DNA of 17,703 nt from JBDLID01 sp039715055 (GCA_039715055.1 JBDLID010000062.1:1-17703); one strand, 5' to 3'; shown: positions 7,183 through 14,305, counted from the stretch's first letter. The notes: generated from the sequence alone by a model not told the origin. Translations and numbers: made by a program.

Positions 7183-8649
7183 GTGGTAACAAAAAAACAA
7201 TCTCAGAGCAGAATTGATATCGATGAGTTTCTCGCCTTGCTCTCTGAGGAGGTCCGGTCATACCGGGTCCCGGTGGTGGATCTGATTGCGGTTCAGAGCG
7301 AAGATCCTTTCAAGGTGCTGGTGGCGACGATTCTCTCGGCAAGGACCAAGGATGAGGTGACGGCCGAGGCTGCGGCAAGGCTTTTTGCAAAAGCACCAAA
7401 TGTAGCCAAACTTGGCGAACTGAATGAGGAGGAGCTGCAAAAACTCATCTACCCGGTGGGCTTTTATAAAAACAAGGCCCGCTACCTGAAAAATCTGCCG
7501 GAGGTCCTGGTCAGCCGTTTTGATTCCCGGGTTCCAGACGACCTGGACCAGCTCGTCAGCCTGCCCGGTGTGGGGCGCAAGACCGCAAACCTCGTTCTTG
7601 CTCAGGCCTTTGGGATTGATGCGATCTGTGTCGACACCCATGTTCATCGGATTATGAATATCTGGGGCTATGTCGAGACCGCCACACCTCTCAAAACCGA
7701 GATGGCACTGCGTGAAAAACTGCCCAGGCGTCACTGGATTCCGGTCAACTCACTGCTGGTCGCATTCGGTCAGGGGACCTGCCGGCCAGTGGGGCCCCAC
7801 TGCGATCGCTGTCTGCTTTCTGAAAAATGCCCCAAGATCGGAGTGACCCCGCGTAAACTCACCGGGGCTGCAAAGAAAAAAACTGATCATTGCCGAATGA
7901 TTTCATGGAATGTCAACGGCTTGCGCGCGGCGGTGAAAAAGGGCTTTGTCGGGTTTGTTGAAAAAGTGGCGCCCGATATTCTTGCACTGCAGGAGATTAA
8001 GGCCCTGGAGGAGCAGCTGCCCGATGAGGTTCGATCCCTTGCGGGCTATCACTGTTACTTTTTCTCGGCCCGAAAAAAAGGCTATTCCGGGGTGGCCGTC
8101 TACTCGAGAAAAAAACCGCTGTCAGTGGTGAGAGGGGTGGATCACACCCTTTTTGATGATGAGGGGCGGGTTTTGACCCTGGAGTATGAGGATTTTTATT
8201 TCATCAACTGCTACTTCCCCAATTCAAAGGGTGATCTCAGCCGGCTGGAGCTCAAGGGGGAATTTAATGAGCTGCTCCAAACACACGCAGAAAAACTGGC
8301 AGAGAAGAAGAGTGTTGTCATCTGCGGTGATTTCAATGTCGCCCACAGGGAAATAGATCTTGCCAATCCCAAATCCAATGAGAAGAATGCCGGTTTTACC
8401 CCTGAGGAGCGGGCCTGGATGGAGAAGTTCTGCGCCGCGGGCTGGCTGGATTCTTTTCGTCTTTATCACCCTGAGCCCAAACGCTACTCGTGGTGGAGTT
8501 ATCGCTTTCGGGCAAGGGAGAGAAATATCGGCTGGCGGATTGATTATTTTATGGTGGATGGTGCAAGCCGGAAGCGGATCAGGGACGCCGACATCCTGGA
8601 AGAGGTCCCGGGTTCTGACCATTGCCCGGTAACTCTTGATTTTAAGTAG
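7183..8649 (+). CDS. Endonuclease III - exonuclease III fusion (bifunctional base excision repair enzyme)
   Basis: One unbroken 488-residue frame holds two complete repair enzymes. Residues about 10-218 are an Nth-type DNA glycosylase/AP lyase. They contain the helix-hairpin-helix LPGVGRKTAN with the catalytic Lys at 133, the catalytic Asp 151 in VDTHVHR, and the 4Fe-4S loop Cys 200, 207, 210, 216 (C-x6-C-x2-C-x5-C). Lys rather than Tyr in the hairpin argues for Nth over MutY. After a short basic linker (219-237), residues about 238-488 are an Xth/ExoIII-type AP endonuclease: ISWNVNG, LQEIK (Glu 271), CYFPN (Tyr 344), GDFNVAH (Asp 383, Asn 385) and the terminal GSDH (His 480). All catalytic residues I can check are present. 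The start is GTG at 7183, with AGGAG five bases before it. The internal ATG at 7897 has no ribosome binding site, so separate translation of the second half is unlikely. A response regulator follows after 82 bases. Confidence 0.94.
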   Translation: MVTKKQSQSRIDIDEFLALLSEEVRSYRVPVVDLIAVQSEDPFKVLVATILSARTKDEVTAEAAARLFAKAPNVAKLGELNEEELQKLIYPVGFYKNKARYLKNLPEVLVSRFDSRVPDDLDQLVSLPGVGRKTANLVLAQAFGIDAICVDTHVHRIMNIWGYVETATPLKTEMALREKLPRRHWIPVNSLLVAFGQGTCRPVGPHCDRCLLSEKCPKIGVTPRKLTGAAKKKTDHCRMISWNVNGLRAAVKKGFVGFVEKVAPDILALQEIKALEEQLPDEVRSLAGYHCYFFSARKKGYSGVAVYSRKKPLSVVRGVDHTLFDDEGRVLTLEYEDFYFINCYFPNSKGDLSRLELKGEFNELLQTHAEKLAEKKSVVICGDFNVAHREIDLANPKSNEKNAGFTPEERAWMEKFCAAGWLDSFRLYHPEPKRYSWWSYRFRARERNIGWRIDYFMVDGASRKRIRDADILEEVPGSDHCPVTLDFK

Positions 8650-8664
8650 CAGTTTTGAGTATGT

Positions 8665-8678
8665 TGTTACCTGTTACC
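8665..8678. repeat. Tandem heptamer TGTTACC x2 upstream of the response regulator
   Basis: Two perfect copies of TGTTACC lie head to tail (8665-8671, 8672-8678), 54 bases before the response regulator ATG. NarL/FixJ-type regulators often bind short TACC-containing heptamers, so this may be a regulator site. That reading is inference only. Confidence 0.3.
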
Positions 8679-8731
8679 AAACACCAATCCGGCACATGTC
8701 TGAGAATTGATAAACCGTTGGCGAGGCTTGT

Positions 8732-9403
8732 ATGAGCGACGAGGTCGTGCACCAATATACGATCATTCTGGCTGATGATCACAGTCTGATCCGTCTGGGA
8801 CTTAAAAACCTGATCCGCCATAACCCGGCCCTGGAGGTTATCGGCGAGGTTGGGGATGGGGAAGAACTCCTTGTCTTTCTGGAGGAGCAGGTCCCTGACC
8901 TGTTGATCCTCGACATCTCAATGCCGAAGATGAACGGCATTGAGGCGATCTCAAAGGTCAAGGCGCTCTACCCCGATCTTAAGATCCTGATGCTCACCAT
9001 GCACAAGAACAAGCAATACTTTTATCACGCCATGGCCGCCGGAGCCGACGGTTACCTGATGAAGGACGATTCCGATGAGGAACTGCTCCTGGCCATCAAA
9101 CGTATTCAGCAGGGGTCCACCTACCTGTCGCCTTTCCTCTCCCAGGATTTTGCCGATGATGTCATCGGCGCGTATCGCTCAAAGGGATCAACTCCGTTTG
9201 ACTCGCTGACCCCCAGAGAAAGGGAGGTCCTGCAACTGGTTGTTGACGGTCACACCTCAAAAAAAATGGCGAAAATTCTTCACCTCAGTCCTCGTACCAT
9301 AGACCATCACCGGGCCAACCTTCTCAAAAAATTCAACCTCAAGAACAGTGTTGATCTTGTCAATTTTGCCGTTCGCAACGGCCTTGTCATAAAGGATTTT
9401 TGA
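8732..9403 (+). CDS. NarL/FixJ-family response regulator (REC + LuxR-type HTH), orphan
   Basis: A 223-residue two-component transcription regulator. The receiver domain (about 10-128) has the acidic pair Asp 15/16 in ILADDHS, the phospho-acceptor Asp 61 in LLILDISMP, the switch Thr 89 and the conserved Lys 111. The DNA-binding domain (about 157-221) carries SLTPREREVLQLVVDGHTSK and LSPRTIDHHRANLLKKF, the LuxR-type helix-turn-helix. The ATG is preceded by GAGG five bases away, and no better start exists upstream. No histidine kinase lies in the window, so partner and targets are unknown. It is 82 bases after the Nth-Xth gene on the same strand, so co-transcription is possible. A weak hairpin just after the stop (CAGGC/GCCTG, 9411-9424) has no T run. 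Confidence 0.94.
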   Translation: MSDEVVHQYTIILADDHSLIRLGLKNLIRHNPALEVIGEVGDGEELLVFLEEQVPDLLILDISMPKMNGIEAISKVKALYPDLKILMLTMHKNKQYFYHAMAAGADGYLMKDDSDEELLLAIKRIQQGSTYLSPFLSQDFADDVIGAYRSKGSTPFDSLTPREREVLQLVVDGHTSKKMAKILHLSPRTIDHHRANLLKKFNLKNSVDLVNFAVRNGLVIKDF

Positions 9404-9600
9404 CAACAGTCAGGCAGCAGCCTGTCTGCACCATTTATTCCCACTATTCTCCATTCCCACCCTCGTCTGATTTTCGCCAGTAAAGCCTGCTTTGGTGGTG
9501 TCTTGTGCTGGTGCAGCTGCCGATTTCAAAAAAATATTCATTTTTATTGAATACTGTTCTGCTGGCAACTCTTTGAAAATACAAATATTAATTCTTCGCA

Positions 9601-9616
9601 TAGGTAAATATACCTA
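9601..9616. repeat. Inverted repeat TAGGTA-N4-TACCTA
   Basis: Perfect 6-base arms (9601-9606 and 9611-9616) lie between the response regulator and the structured RNA candidate, about 65 bases before the latter. It is a plausible operator for a dimeric regulator. The other 9404-9680 sequence is A+T-rich with no gene. Confidence 0.35.
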
Positions 9617-9680
9617 GTTGAAAATGGGTATTTCCTACAATTGTTATTTGGCTGCTGATGTGTTTTCTAAGACAGTGTAG

Positions 9681-9867
9681 ATGACGTCGTAATTAAGCCC
9701 ACCGCTCTCAATCTGGCGAAAACCTCCTTTTCGTCGTCGTGGTAAATGTGCTTTAGTTACAAGACACTCGGTGGCAACCGTTTGTTCTCATCTCTTCTCT
9801 CAGAGGTGGTCATGTGGCCCCTCATCCTCCTTGGTGGAGGGTTTTTTTACGACGTCATATTTTTTTT
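9681..9867 (+). ncRNA. Candidate rod-shaped structured RNA of about 187 nt (6S-like architecture, identity unproven)
   Basis: The two ends pair in register with no bulges. ATGACGTCGTAA (9681-9692) pairs with 9847-9858 over 12 perfect pairs. After a symmetric T-T/T-T loop, 9695-9700 pairs with 9839-9844 (six pairs). After one A-A mismatch, 9702-9706 pairs with 9833-9837 (five pairs). Further in, 9722-9724 and 9726-9730 pair with 9808-9810 and 9802-9806. The apex has two small hairpins: 9748-9753 with 9761-9767 (one bulged A), and CGGT-GGCA-ACCG at 9769-9780. Four of the pairs are G-U on the + strand and would become A-C mismatches on the other strand, which argues for a + strand RNA. Eight Ts (9860-9867) follow the closing helix. 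A rod closed at its ends, of this size, resembles 6S RNA, but I did not recognise the conserved 6S sequence. An alternative local terminator hairpin, CCTCC/GGAGG then G and T7 (9826-9848), competes with the closing helix. Confidence 0.6.
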
Positions 9868-9886
9868 GAAAACAGATGCTGGAGTT

Positions 9887-9920
9887 ACCTGTTGCAGACG
9901 GTGACTTCTGCAATACAGGT
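9887..9920 (+). promoter_or_regulatory. Leader hairpin before HU
   Basis: ACCTG (9887-9891) pairs with CAGGT (9916-9920), and TTGCAGA (9892-9898) pairs with TCTGCAA (9907-9913). The helix has 12 pairs with a 2-base bulge (9914-9915) and an 8-base loop. It ends just ahead of the HU ribosome binding site, so it would sit in the 5' leader and could affect translation or mRNA stability. It could instead be a DNA operator. Confidence 0.5.
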
Positions 9921-9941
9921 TGAAGGTCAAGGAGAGGAAGA

Positions 9942-10214
9942 ATGAATAAAGCGGAACTTGTAGCAACCATTGCCAAATCTGCGTGCACCACCAAGGTGAC
10001 GGCGGAAAAGGCTCTGAATAATGTTCTGGGTAACATGGTTAAGGCAATGATGTCCGGAGAGCGGGTGACCCTGCTTGGCTTCGGTACCTTCCGGGTTGTG
10101 GAAAGAGCTCCCAAGAAGGGACGCAATCCCCAGACCGGACAGGTCATTACCATTCCCGCACGAAATGCAGTGAAATTCAAGCCGGGTAAACATCTCTACA
10201 GCAGGGTGCAGTAA
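9942..10214 (+). CDS. HU-family DNA-binding protein
   Basis: A 90-residue histone-like protein, the usual length for HU/IHF subunits. It bends and compacts DNA as a dimer in the nucleoid. The N-terminal helices (MNKAELVATIAKSA) are followed by the family signature GERVTLLGFGTFRVVERAP, the flexible arm with GRNPQTG (the intercalating Pro is present) and the end IPARNAVKFKPGKHL. Sequence alone does not decide between HU-alpha/beta and IHF type, although a single gene with this arm looks HU-like. The ATG has AGGAG about eight bases before it. The gene sits alone between the structured region at 9681-9920 and a strong terminator, so it is probably monocistronic. Confidence 0.95.
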   Translation: MNKAELVATIAKSACTTKVTAEKALNNVLGNMVKAMMSGERVTLLGFGTFRVVERAPKKGRNPQTGQVITIPARNAVKFKPGKHLYSRVQ

Positions 10215-10241
10215 GGCTTTACTGAACCACTGGAAGGATTG

Positions 10242-10288
10242 AAAAAGGGGCTGTTGCGATCACTATCGCAACAGCCCCTTTTTTTTAT
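10242..10288. terminator. Strong bidirectional terminator between HU and lgt
   Basis: Perfect 19-base arms (10242-10260 and 10265-10283) surround the loop CACT. The stem core is GGGGCTGTTGCGAT with A5 on one side and a run of ten Ts (10279-10288) on the other. It ends HU transcription on + and the lgt transcript on -, as expected for convergent genes. Confidence 0.95.
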
Positions 10289-10315
10289 TTCCGGGTTATT
10301 GGCGGCCAGGCCGTC

Positions 10316-11113
10316 TCAGCTTCGTATCGCCCTGAGGCGGAAGGCCCAGATGGCAGCTCCGAGACCAATGATCAGTATGGACAGGAGCTGACCCATGGAA
10401 ACGAAGCTGAAGAGGAGGCCGATGTGCTCGTCGGGTTCACGGAAAAATTCAACGATGAAGCGCATTATACCGTAACCGATGAGAAAAAGTGCCAGCATGG
10501 AACCATGCGGCCAGCCGGGCCGCTTCTCCCAGGGTTTCTGTTTAAGTGACCAGAGCAGGATGAAGAGGACAACGCCTTCGAGAAGCATCTCGTAGAGCTG
10601 GGAGGGGTGCCGGGGCAGGGGCCCGCCTCCGGGAAAGACCATGGCCCAGGGGACATCGCTGACCCGGCCATAGAGTTCGCCGTTGATAAAATTGCCGATG
10701 CGGCCAAGGCCAAGGCCGATGGGGACGGTGACCGCATAGGTGTCGGCTCCGGCCCAGAAATCGACTTTGGTTATTTTTGCATAGATCCAGCCGCCGAGCA
10801 TGACGCCGAGGCAGGCACCGTGAAAGGACATGCCGCCGCTCCAGGTGGCGGGGATTTCCATGGGGTGAGCCATGTAGTAGGAGAAGTTGTAGAACAATAC
10901 GTAACCGAGGCGTCCGCCAATGATCACCGAGAGGATCAGGGTGAGGTTGGCGTTTTCAAAGACACGCTCCAGCTCCTTGAACTTGAAGCGTTTGATCTGG
11001 TACCAGACCAGGAAGTAACTGGCGGTAAAGCCAAGCACATACATGAGGCCGTACCAGCGGACCTTGAGCGGACCGAGACTGAAGATAACCGGATCGATTT
11101 GTGGAAAGGTCAT
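10316..11113 (-). CDS. lgt: Prolipoprotein diacylglyceryl transferase
   Basis: A 265-residue multi-pass inner membrane enzyme that moves diacylglycerol from phosphatidylglycerol to the lipobox Cys of prolipoproteins, the first step of lipoprotein maturation. The Lgt signature GRIGNFINGELYGR is at 137-150, SGGMSFHG (His 98) at 92-99, HPSQLYE at 169-175 and the C-terminal catalytic-region block RFIVEFFREPDEH at 218-230. Length and several hydrophobic segments fit the family. The gene follows mnmG with only three bases between stop and ATG. A GGAG sits eight bases before the ATG, inside the end of mnmG, so the two genes are surely one operon with probable translational coupling. The bidirectional terminator lies about 30 bases after the stop. 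Confidence 0.97.
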   Translation of the reverse strand: MTFPQIDPVIFSLGPLKVRWYGLMYVLGFTASYFLVWYQIKRFKFKELERVFENANLTLILSVIIGGRLGYVLFYNFSYYMAHPMEIPATWSGGMSFHGACLGVMLGGWIYAKITKVDFWAGADTYAVTVPIGLGLGRIGNFINGELYGRVSDVPWAMVFPGGGPLPRHPSQLYEMLLEGVVLFILLWSLKQKPWEKRPGWPHGSMLALFLIGYGIMRFIVEFFREPDEHIGLLFSFVSMGQLLSILIIGLGAAIWAFRLRAIRS

Positions 11114-11116
11114 CTG

Positions 11117-13012
11117 TCAGCTCCGTTCCTGACTGTTACGTTTGAGGTGGACCTGAAGTACTGAGACTGCGGCCGGGGTAACCCCGGATATGCGTGAGGC
11201 CTGGCCCAGTGAACGCGGCCGTACCGTGGTCAGTTTTTCCACTACCTCGGTGGAGAGTCCCGACAGCTGGGAGTAGTCAATATCTTCCGGCAGACCCGTT
11301 TTCTCCAGTTTCTTAAAGCGGGCCACCTGCTCCTCCTGTCGTTTGATATAGCCCTGGAATTTTATCTGGAGCTGGACCTCGCTGCACACTTCAGAGTCGG
11401 CAAGGGCCCGGACCTGTGTTTTTTGCTCTTCGGTGACAGGCAGTTCGGCCAGCAGGCCAAGGCTGAGTTCCGGCCGGCGCAGCAGCTCGGCAAGGCTGCT
11501 CTTACGTTTCAGGGCAACGGAGTCCAACGCGGCCAGAGCCTCGTTGCAGGCTTTGTTCGGGGTAAGCGTAATTGATTCAAGCAGGGCAACACCCTTATCC
11601 ATGGCCTCTTTTTTCAGGACAAACTTATCATGGCTTTCATCGCTGAGCAGGCCGATCTCGTGACCGATGTCGGAGAGCCTGATATCGGCGTTGTCCTCCC
11701 TTAGCAGCAGCCGGTATTCCGCCCTGGAGGTAAACAGCCGGTAGGGCTCCCTGGTGCCGCAGGTGACCAGATCATCGATGAGCACACCGGTGTAAGCCTG
11801 GGAGCGGTCCAGGATGACGGGATCCTTTTTTTCGATGGAGCGTACCGCGTTGACGGCGGCCATCAGTCCCTGGGCTGCGGCCTCTTCATAGCCGGAAGTG
11901 CCGTTGATCTGGCCGGCGAGAAAGAGTCCGGGGACACGCTTGGTCTCAAGGCTCGGTTTAAGTTCCAGGGGGTCCACATAGTCATATTCAATGGCGTAGC
12001 CGGGCCGCATGATCAGGGCATTTTCAAGACCTTTGATGGAGTTGATCATGGCCGCCTGAGTTGAAAGCGGCAGACTGGTGGGCAACCCGTTGGGGTAGAC
12101 CTCCACCGTGTCGAGACCTTCAGGTTCAAGAAAAATCTGGTGCCGCCCTTTTTCAGGAAAACGCATAACCTTGTCTTCAATGGAGGGACAGTAACGGGCA
12201 CCGACTCCTTCAATGATACCGGTGAACATGGGTGATTGATCGATGCCGCCACGGATGATCTCGTGGGTTTTCTCGTTGGTGTAAGTGATGTGGCAGGGGT
12301 GTTGAGGGAGTTTGTAGTCGCCTTTTTCACCAAAGGAGAAAAATGACGGCGGCTGGTCAGAGTGCTGGACTTCAAGCTCTGAATAGTCGATGGTTTTGGC
12401 GTCGAGACGGGGGACTGTCCCTGTTTTCATCCGTCCCATCTTAAAACCGGTCTCTTTGAACCAGCCGGCAAGCGAGGTGGATGGAGTGTCCCCCATTCTG
12501 CCGGCAGGAAACTGTTTGAGACCAATATGAATCAGGCCGTTGAGAAAGGTGCCGGTGGCCACCACCACTGCCCCTGTTTCAATTTCTTCATCCAGGGAGG
12601 TACGGATGCCGCAGACCCTGCCTTCCGAGTCGGTGAGGATCTCGTCAACCACGGTCTGGCGGATATCAAGGCCCTCCTGGGCCTCCATGACCGATTTCAT
12701 CCGCAGCCGGTAGAGGAGCCGGTCGGCCTGGGCACGGGACGAGCGGACCGCAGGCCCCTTTGAGGTGTTGAGGCGGCGGAACTGGATGGAGGTGGCGTCG
12801 ATGTTTTTTGCCATCTCACCGCCCAGAGCATCAATTTCACGGACCAGGTGGCCCTTGGCCAGCCCGCCGATGGCCGGGTTGCAGGACATGGCGCCGATGG
12901 TGTCGACGTTGATGACCGCAACAAGCGTCCGGCAGCCCATCCGGGCGGCGGCCAGTGCTGCTTCGCAACCGGCGTGGCCGGCGCCGATGACTGTGATATC
13001 GTATTGTTCCAT
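11117..13012 (-). CDS. mnmG: tRNA uridine-5-carboxymethylaminomethyl modification enzyme MnmG (GidA)
   Basis: Full-length (631 residues) FAD-dependent subunit that works with MnmE to add the carboxymethylaminomethyl group to wobble U34 of certain tRNAs. The Rossmann motif GAGHAG is at 10-15 and the substrate-site CNPAIGG (Cys 44) at 44-50. The first signature region is ARYCPSIEDK (Cys 275; Ala where Pro is usual), and the second is AGQINGTSGYEEAAAQGL at 366-383. A C-terminal helical MnmE-binding part is present. The ATG at 13012 gives the normal family N-terminus MEQYDITVIGAG, although no clear ribosome binding site precedes it. mnmE is not in the window. lgt follows three bases downstream. 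The methyltransferase gene lies 129 bases upstream on the same strand. Confidence 0.97.
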   Translation of the reverse strand: MEQYDITVIGAGHAGCEAALAAARMGCRTLVAVINVDTIGAMSCNPAIGGLAKGHLVREIDALGGEMAKNIDATSIQFRRLNTSKGPAVRSSRAQADRLLYRLRMKSVMEAQEGLDIRQTVVDEILTDSEGRVCGIRTSLDEEIETGAVVVATGTFLNGLIHIGLKQFPAGRMGDTPSTSLAGWFKETGFKMGRMKTGTVPRLDAKTIDYSELEVQHSDQPPSFFSFGEKGDYKLPQHPCHITYTNEKTHEIIRGGIDQSPMFTGIIEGVGARYCPSIEDKVMRFPEKGRHQIFLEPEGLDTVEVYPNGLPTSLPLSTQAAMINSIKGLENALIMRPGYAIEYDYVDPLELKPSLETKRVPGLFLAGQINGTSGYEEAAAQGLMAAVNAVRSIEKKDPVILDRSQAYTGVLIDDLVTCGTREPYRLFTSRAEYRLLLREDNADIRLSDIGHEIGLLSDESHDKFVLKKEAMDKGVALLESITLTPNKACNEALAALDSVALKRKSSLAELLRRPELSLGLLAELPVTEEQKTQVRALADSEVCSEVQLQIKFQGYIKRQEEQVARFKKLEKTGLPEDIDYSQLSGLSTEVVEKLTTVRPRSLGQASRISGVTPAAVSVLQVHLKRNSQERS

Positions 13013-13047
13013 AGGTTCGGGGATTCAGGTGAAAAGAATATGGCCAC

Positions 13048-13076
13048 TACCTACATAAATGCAGGGGATTCGTCAA
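13048..13076 (-). promoter_or_regulatory. Possible mnmG-lgt promoter
   Basis: On the minus strand TTGACG (13071-13076) is followed after 17 bases by TAGGTA (13048-13053), 35 bases ahead of the mnmG ATG. The -35 is near consensus but the -10 is poor. Confidence 0.3.
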
Positions 13077-13141
13077 TCGGTAAGAGTTGGGCCGGCTGCT
13101 GAGCAACCATTTTTTTGATATGTTTGTTTGAGAGACTGTGT

Positions 13142-13984
13142 TTATGAAATTTTCGGATTTGTCGGCCACCAGATCAGTGCCCAGCGCGGCGGTCGGCTGC
13201 GGCGGATGGTGACGGAGTCGCCGTCGCGGGCTACGATCTGACGTTCAAGGTAGCTCCGCAGCAGCTCTTCTTCTTTGGTGGTCAGCTCCTTGAGCATCCA
13301 GCGGTAGGACTTCATGGCCGTGTCAATGGAGTCAAAGCGGGTGTCCTGGTCCAGCTTGATGATATCGACATGGGGGTGGATGCCCATGGTGTAGAGAATG
13401 TTCAGCGTATAGATGTAATCCGGGCCGGAGTTGAAATCCCGGCCAATGGCTTCAAAGGCTGCCGGTTCAAAAGGGGTCGGGGAGATACGGTCGCTGATAA
13501 AGACATACTTTTTTGCATAGCGGTTGAGTCGTGTCAGGGCTGAACGCAGATCGTCCACGGCCATGGAGCGGGAGGCGATGGCGATATCATGGGGGACTAC
13601 GCCGTGGCTCTGCCAGTCATCCTCCCAGGCAGCACAGATGGTGGTGATGTTTTTGTGGCCCTGATCAGCTCCGCTTTGTTCCAGGATTTCAAGCATGGTC
13701 GGTGAGTAGTCAATGGCGGTGACCGAGGCTCCGTGTCCGGCCAGAGGCAGAGCCAGGGTTCCAGGGCCTGCGCCCACGTCAAGGATGGTGGTCGAGCTGT
13801 CGAGAAAGGGGTCTATCTTCTCAAGAAAAAGGTCCACATAGGGCGAGCGGCTGTTTCTCTCCTGAAAGGAACGGGCCTTTTTGTTCCAGTCACCGGCCCC
13901 TTTGGAGCACCAGGATTTATTCCGGCGGCTGTTTTTCCAGAGTCGGTCCCAGTCGATATCCTGGTAGGTGGTGGTAGTGGTCAT
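13142..13984 (-). CDS. Class I SAM-dependent methyltransferase, substrate unknown
   Basis: A 280-residue protein with a Rossmann-type methyltransferase core. Motif I is ILDVGAGPGTLALPLA (67-82) and the acidic end of strand 2 is VTAIDYSP (87-94). The N-terminus (YQDIDWDRLW, then a Lys/Arg/Asn-rich stretch) and the Trp-rich end RWALIWWP look like a distinct subgroup, but I do not recognise it and give no substrate. The ATG at 13984 has no clear purine-rich ribosome binding site. The next Met is inside motif II, so this is the only sensible start. It is divergent from rpmH and upstream of mnmG with no terminator visible in the 129-base gap, so read-through into mnmG-lgt is possible. Confidence 0.85.
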   Translation of the reverse strand: MTTTTTYQDIDWDRLWKNSRRNKSWCSKGAGDWNKKARSFQERNSRSPYVDLFLEKIDPFLDSSTTILDVGAGPGTLALPLAGHGASVTAIDYSPTMLEILEQSGADQGHKNITTICAAWEDDWQSHGVVPHDIAIASRSMAVDDLRSALTRLNRYAKKYVFISDRISPTPFEPAAFEAIGRDFNSGPDYIYTLNILYTMGIHPHVDIIKLDQDTRFDSIDTAMKSYRWMLKELTTKEEELLRSYLERQIVARDGDSVTIRRSRPPRWALIWWPTNPKIS

Positions 13985-14028
13985 AGTTGCAGCTTGTGGA
14001 GGGAAGCAAATTTGAAAGGTTCAGGGGG

Positions 14029-14086
14029 AACTGTTCAGCAGTACCCCATCCGGAGTCCCTCAGTTTCGTTTACCTGCTGAATAGTT
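14029..14086. repeat. 13-base inverted repeat upstream of the methyltransferase
   Basis: AACTGTTCAGCAG (14029-14041) pairs with 14074-14086 at 12 Watson-Crick positions plus one G-U on the + strand (14033/14082). The spacer is 32 bases. On the minus strand the inner part can also form a small hairpin (ACTCC/GGGGT). It lies about 45-100 bases before the methyltransferase ATG, so it may be its leader structure or an operator. Confidence 0.5.
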
Positions 14087-14224
14087 ACGTTCAGGGGAGG
14101 ATAACACGCTGTTTTGGGTGGCGCAAGGAATGGAAGCGGGTCCGGTGTTAAGCCGTATTTCTCACAACAATCTTGCTGAGAACTATAGGCTAAAGGGAAA
14201 TGACGACCCTGAAACGGAAAAAGT

Positions 14225-14253
14225 TTGACACCTTTTCTGATCTGTGTTTTATA
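14225..14253 (+). promoter_or_regulatory. Possible promoter of the rpmH-rnpA-yidD-yidC-jag cluster
   Basis: A perfect TTGACA (14225-14230) is followed after 17 bases by TTTATA (14248-14253), or TTATAT with 18 bases. The -10 match is only fair. It would give a leader of about 205 bases before rpmH. Confidence 0.4.
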
Positions 14254-14305
14254 TTTCTGTTTGGTGTTTTGTTCAGACGCCTGTTGCCGGGCGCTGACGG
14301 TCAGA

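Noticed and set aside
7897..8649. Independent xth gene starting at the internal ATG (7897)
   Set aside because: No purine-rich ribosome binding site lies ahead of it, the upstream frame is unbroken, and the linker sequence continues smoothly, so a fusion protein is the simpler reading.
9681..9858. Small transposable element (MITE) with 12-base terminal inverted repeats
   Set aside because: There is no target duplication at the borders. Pairing continues far inside the ends in register, with G-U pairs on one strand only, which fits RNA structure better.
9800..10180. Open frames on the - strand over the HU gene and its leader
   Set aside because: They are antisense to a certain HU gene and to the structured leader, with no family resemblance.
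10607..11164. Open frame of 185 codons on the + strand opposite lgt
   Set aside because: It is fully antisense to lgt and the end of mnmG. Long antisense frames are common opposite membrane-protein genes of this base composition.
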